DNA of 64,000 nucleotides, from assembly GCA_937625935.1 (NCBI GenBank), contig OW569365.1, forward strand, positions 248,001 to 312,000. The letters run 5' to 3'. A program made the translations under genes and the position numbers. The notes below the pieces were generated by a model. The model was not told the origin of the DNA and searched no databases. It saw only the letters and a program-made list of their open reading frames with translations. This stretch comes from Tetramitus jugosus (lineage: Eukaryota > Heterolobosea > Eutetramitea > Acrasida > Vahlkampfiidae). Shown piece by piece: positions 53,690 to 62,744 of the stretch; position 1 is the stretch's first letter, and each line of letters opens with the position of its first letter.

Positions 53690-53764
53690 GTGATGATGAT
53701 GATGGAAGTGATGACGCTGATGAGGATGATGCTCATCAGACTCACTTGTCCCGCGATTGTTCAT
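51935..53764 (-). CDS. BTB-BACK protein with homopolymer inserts
   Basis: Single exon, 609 residues. The N-terminal 200 residues or so are His/Gln/Ser/Asn-rich. The BTB domain starts near MVPDVCFLVKNERIYAHKLI (about 210) and is split by about 110 residues of Thr, Gln, Ala and Asn runs before SIEAFLIFLKYMYIDKI and ANKYSINSLEQTCERYM. A BACK-type region follows (DLCHDDVYAIVSDNAINISE, then FQAIVNWG). No Kelch repeats follow. BTB-BACK proteins usually serve as CUL3 adaptors; the substrate-binding part here is unclear. The last 12 residues are Cys/Val/Phe-rich and may reflect reading past a missed splice site. Confidence 0.88.
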
Positions 53765-54123
53765 GAAGTATATTATTATTAAGTGATGTGAATTTCAATC
53801 AAAGAGAGTAATGTGATAGACTGCTGTTGTTGTTGTTGTTTGAAGTGTTGTTGAGGGATGGTGTTTTTCGAGCTTTTTGTGCGCCTTGAACTTTTATTCC
53901 AGTTGGCGCGCTCTGACTCGTCGAAAGTGTGAAGATTGGAGAGCAACAACTGTATACCAGAGAGAATCACTGTGGATTGACTTCAATTCTTTTACGTGTG
54001 CTTTTCAGAACTCCTGTGGGGGTCGCAAAACGGAAACCACATGCTCAACGGGAGCAAACTCCAAGTTCCCAAGTTCGAAAATAGTATTTCACCGAAGGAG
54101 AAAACCAATCAAACAAGAAAAAA
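53765..54123. other. divergent promoter gap
   Basis: About 360 bases between the BTB gene (-) and the membrane-protein gene (+). Contains TTGGCGCG at 53903-53910, only a partial E2F match. No gene seen. Confidence 0.4.
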
Positions 54124-57100
54124 ATGCAAATACAACAACAACCATTAACAACAACAAATTCTAATGAGAACCAACAGCATCGACAAGGAGAAGTAGTACC
54201 ACCTCCTCCACCCATGACTGCCACTCAATCACTTCCACAATCTCAACCCCCACGGAAAAATAAAAACATTTCATCAGTGAACGAAATCATTAGTGATTCA
54301 AATTCAACTCTGGCAAACAAGCTTGTGAATGATGATGACAATGTGATACCATCTCCACATGCCAACGCTCAATACTATACTCTGCTTCAACAACAACAAA
54401 AATCATTACCATCACAACATCACAACAGAAAGCAAAATCATTACAACATGGTGAAAAATAGTGATCCACACAACAACAGGTCATTGATTTCGAATAGTAA
54501 TCCTTATTATGCATCACTACCATCGTCATCGTCATCATCATCATCAATTGATTCATCATATCCCTATTATCATTCACCTCATCATCATCACCAGCATCAC
54601 CAGCATCCATTATCAGTTGTACCTTCATTCAATAATAACAACCACAACCACAAGAATCATCAATCAAGATCCAATTTCATGAAATGGTTGATTCGTTTTG
54701 TCATGATGCTATTGACAGTCAGCGTAGCCAGTGCATTCAAATCACTGTTCAAATGGATTTGTGCTCGACCTGTGATTCAACACTGGTATTCGTCCTACTG
54801 GTCATCACTCACAAACAACAACAGCAGCAACAACAACAATACGAATCAAACTGTCACTACTGACAACTCGTCTATCAATCAACAACAACAACAACAACAA
54901 GATAACAACAACACGAACAAGAACCATCATCCTACCAATAATCATAATCATAATACTACTAACACTACTGCTAGTCATGAAAAGAGTAACGATCCGTACT
55001 ATGATATGATTGAGTTGAAATTAAAGATGAAATATTTGGAAGATCAACTCTCTGATTGGAAACAATTGACAATGAAGAACATGGATCATCATCATCATCA
55101 TCCACTACCATCCACATCATCATCATCATCATCATTACTCAACAATACGAACAATAACAACAACAATTATATGAATGATCGTCAATTGAATGATATAAAG
55201 ATGGAATTGAGTAAAATGAAGTCGTTACTCAAAGGATACACATCTGCTGCTCGCACCCAATATTATCATCCTCCTTCTGTTCCTCTGACTCATCGTCCAC
55301 AACACGCACAACAACAACAACAAGACGAGACAGCATCATCTATCCATCATCACCCTCACAACAACAACAACAACTATAGCAAGACAAGTAATGAGAGACA
55401 TCATGATGCTCAAATGTACGGTTACAGTGAATCATATGATTTCTCTTCTGGTCAAAAGAAGAAGCAAAAGAACAGAGGTCCATCATCATTGGATCATTAT
55501 GATCACAATGATATGAGTGATAGTGGTGATAGTGATGATTCGTTGGGCATTGGAAAGAGAATCAATGCATTTGAGGACGACACTCAATCACTCATGAACA
55601 ACATGTACAACAGCAACAGTCGATCCCTATTGAATAATACGAATAATAATAATAAGAATTCCGTTGAGCAACATCATACGGCCAATATCCAAACAGTGTT
55701 TGTGGAACCATCGATATCCTCATCGGCATTGTCCAATGCTGTTGTCAATTCTGCACAAGACAAAGATTCCAGTGTTGCGACAATACAACAACAATCTTTG
55801 TCAACAGATGCTCAACAAAATCAAGACTCTCCAGCAACAACGAACATGATTGAACGATCAGATGAAGAATTTGATTATGGCATGTTCGATGGGACGATAC
55901 CTTCGTTTGATGACTTGTTTACGAGTGCTAGCTCTGTCGCACAACAGAACCAAGATCACCCTTGGATGAAAAACTTGTTGAGAACGGAGGAGGATGCACT
56001 CACAGGTGAGTCATCCAATGTGAATGAGACTGCTGCTATGGCTGAAACAGACTCGTATCAGAGTAACAACAAGAATGACTACTTTTTTGGACAGTCTCAT
56101 GATGAGTATCAGGAGTTGGATTCGAGTCAGAGTACGTTTGGTATCAATCAGGTTCAACCATTCAAGACTGAAGATTCAAATCAAGTGGAAGAGTTGACTG
56201 CCATGATGAAACAAACAGAACAAAGCACACCCAAATTCCAAAACTCAAAATTGTTTAAGCTCTTTGAGAAAATTGGCAGTGGAGATGTTTCAATTGACAA
56301 CAATAATCAACTCGTGAATACGAAGGCAAAGAAGAAGAGAAAATCTACTGTTACTGTGAACAAGCGGAAAAAGAAGGTACCTGTGTCAGATTCAGCAGAG
56401 ACGACTCCAAGCATAACCACCGAAACAGCAATCACGACAACAATGGAAACTACGGAAACAATGGAAAAACTAGCGACGGGTTCGTTACCTAATGTTGAAA
56501 ACCAGATGCCTCGAGAAGGACTCTCAGCAACCGAATCTATTCCATCAACCAATGCATTTGAAGTATTTGATACCTATGATTTTGACAATGACGAGAGATA
56601 CCAAAATCTGTTAAAGTTTACTGAGACGAAGGGCACTTTGCAATCATTGGATACATCCAACAAAGCATATGCACTGCTAAAACTCAAAGCAAAATACTAT
56701 ACGAAACATTTTGCCTCTGAAGACAACAAGTTCGACTTTGCAGAGTATTGTCAAGCAAGAAACATAGACATTCCAAGCAATATGGGATCCACGAAACCTG
56801 ATGACAGAGCTTCAACAGGAATCAACGACCAAGCACAAGTAGAAATTGTCCATACATCAGCAACTTTAATGATCGACGAAGAAGGAAACAGTATTGTGTC
56901 GATTGAAGAACCTGATGATACTGTCAACACGAAAGAAGTACAATCTGTAGAAGAGAGCAACACGACTGTAGAAGCGAGTTCAGACACCGATGCACCAAGA
57001 TATCCTGATAGCTATATGACTACCTTGCAGAATCTGACGCAGGGTATCATGCCTAGTGATGTGAAGATTATTGAGACAAAAGTCAACCCCAATGTTATCC

Positions 57101-57354
57101 CAACAGCATCGAAGATGGTCAGGAAATTGAAACCTTGGGAGAGGAAGAAGATCAAGGAGGAGACCGTTCCAGCAAATGAGAGCGCAACCACAAGTGAACC
57201 ACTACCCGCAACAGCTAATAACACCAATTCAGTAGAAGTAGAAAATTGTGCTACTTTAAATGTGGTTCGACGAACAATTGGATTGAAGCGACATTCTGAT
57301 TTCGATTGCAGTTTTGGCCGAAATGTTGAGGAACTTTTTCCATCAGGCAGTTGA
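54124..57354 (+). CDS. unknown Asn/Ser-rich protein with one membrane segment
   Basis: Single exon, 1076 residues. Mostly low complexity: Asn, Gln, His and Ser runs, and a PPPPP stretch near residue 30. One hydrophobic segment (about 185-212, KWLIRFVMMLLTVSVASAFKSLF), then a short coiled coil split by inserts (IELKLKMKYLEDQLSDWKQL; DIKMELSKMKSLLKG). The C-terminal third has ordered bits: NLLKFTETKGTLQSLD, AYALLKLKAKYYTKHF and SKMVRKLKPWERKK. No family recognised. Membrane segment plus short coil faintly recalls PEX14-like proteins, but I would not assign it. Confidence 0.7.
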   Translation: MQIQQQPLTTTNSNENQQHRQGEVVPPPPPMTATQSLPQSQPPRKNKNISSVNEIISDSNSTLANKLVNDDDNVIPSPHANAQYYTLLQQQQKSLPSQHHNRKQNHYNMVKNSDPHNNRSLISNSNPYYASLPSSSSSSSSIDSSYPYYHSPHHHHQHHQHPLSVVPSFNNNNHNHKNHQSRSNFMKWLIRFVMMLLTVSVASAFKSLFKWICARPVIQHWYSSYWSSLTNNNSSNNNNTNQTVTTDNSSINQQQQQQQDNNNTNKNHHPTNNHNHNTTNTTASHEKSNDPYYDMIELKLKMKYLEDQLSDWKQLTMKNMDHHHHHPLPSTSSSSSSLLNNTNNNNNNYMNDRQLNDIKMELSKMKSLLKGYTSAARTQYYHPPSVPLTHRPQHAQQQQQDETASSIHHHPHNNNNNYSKTSNERHHDAQMYGYSESYDFSSGQKKKQKNRGPSSLDHYDHNDMSDSGDSDDSLGIGKRINAFEDDTQSLMNNMYNSNSRSLLNNTNNNNKNSVEQHHTANIQTVFVEPSISSSALSNAVVNSAQDKDSSVATIQQQSLSTDAQQNQDSPATTNMIERSDEEFDYGMFDGTIPSFDDLFTSASSVAQQNQDHPWMKNLLRTEEDALTGESSNVNETAAMAETDSYQSNNKNDYFFGQSHDEYQELDSSQSTFGINQVQPFKTEDSNQVEELTAMMKQTEQSTPKFQNSKLFKLFEKIGSGDVSIDNNNQLVNTKAKKKRKSTVTVNKRKKKVPVSDSAETTPSITTETAITTTMETTETMEKLATGSLPNVENQMPREGLSATESIPSTNAFEVFDTYDFDNDERYQNLLKFTETKGTLQSLDTSNKAYALLKLKAKYYTKHFASEDNKFDFAEYCQARNIDIPSNMGSTKPDDRASTGINDQAQVEIVHTSATLMIDEEGNSIVSIEEPDDTVNTKEVQSVEESNTTVEASSDTDAPRYPDSYMTTLQNLTQGIMPSDVKIIETKVNPNVIPTASKMVRKLKPWERKKIKEETVPANESATTSEPLPATANNTNSVEVENCATLNVVRRTIGLKRHSDFDCSFGRNVEELFPSGS

Positions 57355-57440
57355 ACTTTTTCTTCGTCGGACTTTTGACGATTGATCAACAAAAAACAAA
57401 ATAAAAACACAAAGCGACAACAAACGAACGACAACAGAAT

Positions 57441-60400
57441 ATGAGCAAAAAGAGAAAAAATTCGACCGTTTCCCTCAATAATGAGGACAACAATGACATT
57501 CCCACTTTGACAGACGACAATTCAACACCTGCTGCCAAACGATCCAAAAGAAACAACAAGGCAAATGAGAGAGAAACCATTGATCGTTTGATCACAACTA
57601 TTCAAACACCAATCTACAACTTGTTGGTTGCCCATGAAACACACTTGTTTCACTACACGTACTATCCTCAACTCAAAGATCAAGTTGCCTTTCTGCGTGA
57701 TGGTTATTTGGCATTTGTTTCCAACATGGAGCAGCTTCCGGATTTGAATGAATATGTGAAGCAATATCTTGTGAAGAAACCACCGCTCAACAATGGATTC
57801 AACCTGCCTGATGTCATGCTCTGTGAAATCACAAAGATTAAATACTCTTGTTGCAACGTGTTGGCCAAGGGTGTGGCATTTACTCTGAGAACAATCAAAT
57901 TCAAGGTGTTGGAAATTCCACAGCACGATGCATCCAGTGGTAATCATAGTGGTGCTGATGAGAGTAGTGGTGGTGGTGGTGGATTGACGGACAAGCAAAA
58001 AAAATTGATTGGAACAGAGTTTGAATTGGACTATATTGATCATCCGTCGTGCATGGCCAATTATATGGTGTTGAGAGAGTTGTATGAGAACTCTATTGAT
58101 TTTCTGAAAAAATTGAAGAAGAATGACTCGATTCACACCAGTTTCGACAAGAGTTACCACGAGGGAAAAGTGGTAGAGATTGGACCGAGGGACGAATCGA
58201 AACCGTTGAGCCTATGGGAAAATGTTTTGGTCAAGTGGCAAGACGGTGAATCAAGTGACTCGCGTGTCAGCGTATGGGAGATTAAGGAAGTGGGTGATGA
58301 GACCACTGTACTAGCACAGATACCAAAGATGAGCTCTGATCTCACAAAGAAGCTAGAAAAGGCATTTCTTGATTTCTTGAACTCTGAGCTCTTTTTTAAG
58401 GTGCCACTGTACAAGCCATCTGATCCATATCCCCTCTTACTTGCCATCGTTGTCGATAGACTAAAGAGCAACTTTTATAGGCATTTGGAGCATTTTGAAT
58501 CAGACGTCAAACATATTGTCAAAACTATTTCAAAGATATCGACCGAAGGTGCAAAGGTATTGAAAAAATTTGGACAGGAGATTGGTTCAATCATCGGGAA
58601 CACTTCAGGTAGCCTTACGAGCACAACAACCACGAAGGCATCCTCCTCCACATCAAGTACAACAAAAGCCAATTCACTAATCAAAGTGAAGAAAACCGAG
58701 GCAGCGTCATCTGTGCCCACCCTTCTTGATGATGATCTCACCTCTTCACTCTTGAATCTCACGTCCAAACAAGCCAAACCTAAGGAGAGTCTAGAGAAAG
58801 AAGTAAAGACTCCCAAGAAAGAGAAAGAAAAGGGAAAGGAGAAAAGAAAAGAAAAAACGAAAGAAAAGGGCAAAGAGAAAGAAAAAGAGAAAGAAAAGGA
58901 GAAGGGCAAAGAGAAGGAGAAAAAAAAGAAAACTGAAACAAAAAAGGAAGCAAAGAAAGAATCAAAGAAGGAAACAAAGAAAGCAGAGACAACAAAGAAG
59001 GAGACAAAGAAGGATGGCGCAAAAGCTGAAAAACAGAAGAAGAGCCCTAAGAAGGCCTCAAAGGCAAAGCAATCTGAGCCGCAGCCATCAGGCGAGCCAG
59101 CAACTGCAGCCGGCCAACTTCGAAGACCTATTCTTGATGTCGACAACAACGAAAGGATTATTAATTCAATATCAGGCTTCACTGGCGAATCAGTCCCAAA
59201 GAATATTCTTCCCAGCATTCCAAAGATAGCAAAGAAGAACGAACTACAGAAAATTGATCAATCTACAAAACCTGAGAGTGAGAGTAAGGTTGATGAACCA
59301 ATTAATTTTGAGACTGACGAGGTACTCTATGGTGAGAGTGTTCTCTCAACCGAAAAGAAACGAACTGCAAAGAAAGAACCCAACGAAAAGCAAGTCAAAG
59401 AAAAGAAAGCAAAGCCAAAGACAGAGAAAAAAGAAAGAGAAAAGAAGAGTAAGAAGGACAAAGAGCAAAAACAGCCAGCAGATCTCAAGCTAAAAATCAA
59501 ACTTACGGCTCCAAATGCCACTGAAACTGAACCTGCCAGCACAACTATAATCAGTATCCCCGCGACTTCCTTCTCCATGATCAATGATCACAGAGAAGAG
59601 GAAGTAGACGATTTCGATGGAGGTTTTGGAAGTGTTGATCGTGAAGTTCCATTCGTGCCTCCTCCTTCAATCCTCGAAGAGCAAAGTCAGATGATTACAG
59701 ATGAGGAAGAACCTCAACATGTCGAAGAGTTTGGAGCTCCAAATGTTGAAACAGTCGTCCCTCCTGTTAAGGTTAAGTTTTCTATGGCTCCTGTGGCGGC
59801 AGTGACTCATGCTATTCCTAAGGAGAGTGCTCCTACGATCAAACGCCCTCATTTGAACTTCTCATTAAATTTGAAGAAGAAAGATCTGGGGATGGACATT
59901 GTTGATCAACATATGGAAGACGTATTCGAATTATCTGATGATTCTAACCAGCACGTACATCCAACAGAGATTGTATCCAATGAGGATAATTTGAACGAAA
60001 TTAATGTCTCCTTAGTCACCAAGAGCGATTCAGATATGATCCAAGTGGATATGACAACTAATGATGATGTTGATCCGATTCAACAGAAGCAGTATCAAAA
60101 ATGGCAGCAAGCACTTGTCAATTGGCAACAACATAATACAGCTTCTACTAAGACATCAGACTATGAGTTGCGCGAAGAACCTATACTCAGCGAACAATCT
60201 CCATTGTATCATAGCTCTGTTACACTAACTACCAGTGTGAATCGTGCACCATTTATCAATCAGGAGTATTATGCTCCAATGCGAAAGATGACTAACAGTA
60301 CACATAGCTCAAATGCTCTGTGCTGTTTCAAATTTCACAAGAATTTGAGTAATGACACCAGCGTTTCCGCTCATAATCTGATTCTTCACTCCTTCTGCAT

Positions 60401-60797
60401 AGCGTTGAGCACTGATGAAAACATGATGACAGATGAGCATGAAGATCTACAACAACAACTATCAATCAGCCTTTCATGTACCATGAATGAACCGCGGAGA
60501 CTAAAGTTACACTCATTGCACTATGACGTTACTGAGGCCGTTCGTCTCTCAAGCAACCCAATGCTCATGTTCCGCCATCCACATCCAGAAAGACTTGCGC
60601 GACTGAGAGATCGATACGGATTCTTGATTGCTGATGGTTTCAAGTGGTATGCAGATGGATTCTACTTTAGAGCACGAAAAAATCAAACAATTGCCCAAAC
60701 AGAATGCTCATTGATCGATATTGTGTGCATTCATGACACAATTGAAGTCTCATTCTCCCTGCCCACCCAATCTGTACCCTATACATTTCGACTGTAA
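57441..60797 (+). CDS. PHIP/BRWD-like protein without WD40 repeats
   Basis: Single exon, 1118 residues, starting 86 bases after the previous stop. Residues of about 60-285 follow the crypto-Tudor region of animal PHIP/BRWD in order: YYPQLKDQVAFLRDGYLAFV, then DVMLCEITKIKY, then FELDYIDHPSCMANYMVLRE, then VLVKWQDGESSDSRVSVWEI (PHIP: RWDN..LSPWDMEPI). A degenerate bromodomain-like stretch follows (DPYPLLLAIVVDRLKSNFYRH, about 330-370). A Lys/Glu-rich charged region lies at about 445-560, then acidic and Ser-rich parts, and an ordered C-terminus (FKWYADGFYFRARK). Animal PHIP/BRWD proteins are CRL4 adaptors that bind methylated H3K4; here the WD40 part that links to CRL4 is absent. The bromodomain lacks an obvious acetyl-Lys Asn, so histone binding is uncertain. 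Confidence 0.75.
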   Translation: MSKKRKNSTVSLNNEDNNDIPTLTDDNSTPAAKRSKRNNKANERETIDRLITTIQTPIYNLLVAHETHLFHYTYYPQLKDQVAFLRDGYLAFVSNMEQLPDLNEYVKQYLVKKPPLNNGFNLPDVMLCEITKIKYSCCNVLAKGVAFTLRTIKFKVLEIPQHDASSGNHSGADESSGGGGGLTDKQKKLIGTEFELDYIDHPSCMANYMVLRELYENSIDFLKKLKKNDSIHTSFDKSYHEGKVVEIGPRDESKPLSLWENVLVKWQDGESSDSRVSVWEIKEVGDETTVLAQIPKMSSDLTKKLEKAFLDFLNSELFFKVPLYKPSDPYPLLLAIVVDRLKSNFYRHLEHFESDVKHIVKTISKISTEGAKVLKKFGQEIGSIIGNTSGSLTSTTTTKASSSTSSTTKANSLIKVKKTEAASSVPTLLDDDLTSSLLNLTSKQAKPKESLEKEVKTPKKEKEKGKEKRKEKTKEKGKEKEKEKEKEKGKEKEKKKKTETKKEAKKESKKETKKAETTKKETKKDGAKAEKQKKSPKKASKAKQSEPQPSGEPATAAGQLRRPILDVDNNERIINSISGFTGESVPKNILPSIPKIAKKNELQKIDQSTKPESESKVDEPINFETDEVLYGESVLSTEKKRTAKKEPNEKQVKEKKAKPKTEKKEREKKSKKDKEQKQPADLKLKIKLTAPNATETEPASTTIISIPATSFSMINDHREEEVDDFDGGFGSVDREVPFVPPPSILEEQSQMITDEEEPQHVEEFGAPNVETVVPPVKVKFSMAPVAAVTHAIPKESAPTIKRPHLNFSLNLKKKDLGMDIVDQHMEDVFELSDDSNQHVHPTEIVSNEDNLNEINVSLVTKSDSDMIQVDMTTNDDVDPIQQKQYQKWQQALVNWQQHNTASTKTSDYELREEPILSEQSPLYHSSVTLTTSVNRAPFINQEYYAPMRKMTNSTHSSNALCCFKFHKNLSNDTSVSAHNLILHSFCIALSTDENMMTDEHEDLQQQLSISLSCTMNEPRRLKLHSLHYDVTEAVRLSSNPMLMFRHPHPERLARLRDRYGFLIADGFKWYADGFYFRARKNQTIAQTECSLIDIVCIHDTIEVSFSLPTQSVPYTFRL

Positions 60798-60895
60798 ATT
60801 CCATCTGACATCGCGAAAACCAAAAAGTTCAACCACCGGATAAACAGAGCGACACTACAAAAACTCCTTCCCAATTTTTTGCTGTGTGGAAATCG

Positions 60896-60903
60896 GCGCG
60901 AAA
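60896..60903 (-). promoter_or_regulatory. E2F-like site, weak context
   Basis: TTTCGCGC on the minus strand, in the 244-base gap before the polyprenyl synthase gene and about 140 bases from its start. The target gene is not a typical E2F gene, so this may be chance. Confidence 0.2.
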
Positions 60904-61041
60904 ACAAACACACAGAGGAGATTCCGCCCCACACCCCAAAAGCTCTCTCTTCATACCACTCAACTCTTGCACACAATCGCTCTCTCTATTTCTCAATTGA
61001 AAAAAAGAAGGATCTTCCATCGATAGTTTAACAACAACAAC

Positions 61042-62625
61042 ATGATGCTCGCACTGTCCAAACGCACTCTCTCCAACCATCATCACCATCATCACCACAT
61101 CCATGCTGCAATCGCTCCTCTCTTGCTCACCACCACCTCCACTTCTACTACCTCAACAACACACATAACATCACCAAAGAGAGCTCTCAATGGAGCAAGA
61201 AGAATACCGATTACCCTTCAACAACAACAGCAATATCACACTCAATCCTATAGCAATGACATGGGACTCATTAGCAAATTAAAATCGACATTTCAACTCT
61301 TTCCCATCAACAAGGTCAAACTGCCAAAACTCATTGTACGTGATCCATTTTTTGCATTTTACATTATGTTACCATTTCCACACACAGTAGCTCTCTTCTT
61401 GTCAGAGAGATGTGTGAATCGACATCTTTTCACATTTTTTTTCTCACTAGTCGACAAAATTTTGATGGACTGACACATCCACATACACATATCCACCACA
61501 CACATACAGTCAATAGAAGATGAGAATCGTATCATAACAAGCAATGATCTCAACATGAACACTGGTGATAGCTATGCTTCTACCCTGGAATTCATCTCTG
61601 AACAAACAAGGCAACAACAGGCGCATCAACCATCCTCTTCTGCCATGAAAACCATTGACAATGATTTGAACACGATTGCAAATGATGTCTTGAGCACAGT
61701 CAAGTGTGATCATCCTGTTCTCGACACTGCAGCCAAGTACTTTTTCAAGACGACAGGCAAGAGATTTAGACCCATGCTCGTGTTGCTCGTCGGAAGAGCT
61801 GCCTCCACTGAAAACAAGGAATTGAGTGAGGAGGACAAGGAACAGAGACTGGTGACCAAGTATCGCAAACTTGCAGAGACTACAGAACTGATCCATGTGG
61901 CCAGTTTGATCCACGATGATATTATTGATGACGCAGATATGAGAAGAGGTGTTCCTTCATTGAACGCATCCATGGGCAACAAGGTTGCTGTGCTCGCAGG
62001 TGATTTCCTGTTGGGCAGAGCAAGTTTGAATTTGGCTCGCTTGGGTCACATTGAAGCTGTGGAAGCCATTTCTACAGTGATTGAACATTTGGCTCACGGT
62101 GAGATTTTGCAAATGGCCGGCAAGGGCAAGTACGATTTTGACTACTACATGAAGACCATTTTCTTCAAGACATCGTCTCTGATTGCATACAGTTGTCTGT
62201 CCTCTGCACTCATGAGTGGTGCAAGTGTAAAGACTATTGAGGCAGCATTCAAATTTGGTAAGCATATTGGAATTGCCTATCAATTGACTGATGATTCATT
62301 GGACTTTACTCAGACTCAAAACTTTTTGGGTAAGCCATCAGGAGGTGCTGATATTAAGCTCGGTTTAACTACTGGTCCAGTCTTGTTCGCACTCAAGACA
62401 TACCCTGATGCTATGAAGCAACTCATCGAGCGTAAGTTCTCCCACGAAGGAGACATTGAAAAGACAATAGAATATGTTCAAAAGAGCAATGCTGTCAGCA
62501 TGACAAAAGACTTTGCAGCATCTCACTTCAGAAAGGCAGTAGACGCACTCATGGAGTTCGAGCCTTCTCCATTTAGAACCGCAATGATTCAAATGGTCGA
62601 AAAGATCATGGTCAGAAACAACTAA
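61042..62625 (+). CDS. COQ1: long-chain trans-polyprenyl diphosphate synthase (COQ1 type)
   Basis: Two exons, 61042-61335 and 61510-62625, with a 174-base intron (GTACGT..ATACAG). Together 469 residues. Exon 1 is a basic, acid-free leader typical of mitochondrial import, but contains a run of seven His. Exon 2 carries the first Asp-rich motif DDIIDD (234-239), GKRFRPML, HGEILQMAGKG and the second motif DDSLD (359-363). Small residues (Ala, Ser) precede the first motif, where short-chain enzymes have bulky ones, so a long product such as the ubiquinone side chain is likely. The partner subunit found in some eukaryotes (PDSS2 type) is not here. Confidence 0.93.
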
Positions 62626-62744
62626 TGGATTTATTTTTGCGAACGCCTTACAATTATACATCATCTCTGGTGGGACAACTCGAGCAAAATTGCCATTGGG
62701 CGCGGGTATTTCGTTCCAATCTATAAACACCTTCCATTCACTAT

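Noticed and set aside
58475-59218. 247-codon Phe/Ser-rich frame on the minus strand
   Set aside because: Complement of the Lys/Glu-rich AAG/GAA region of the PHIP-like gene.
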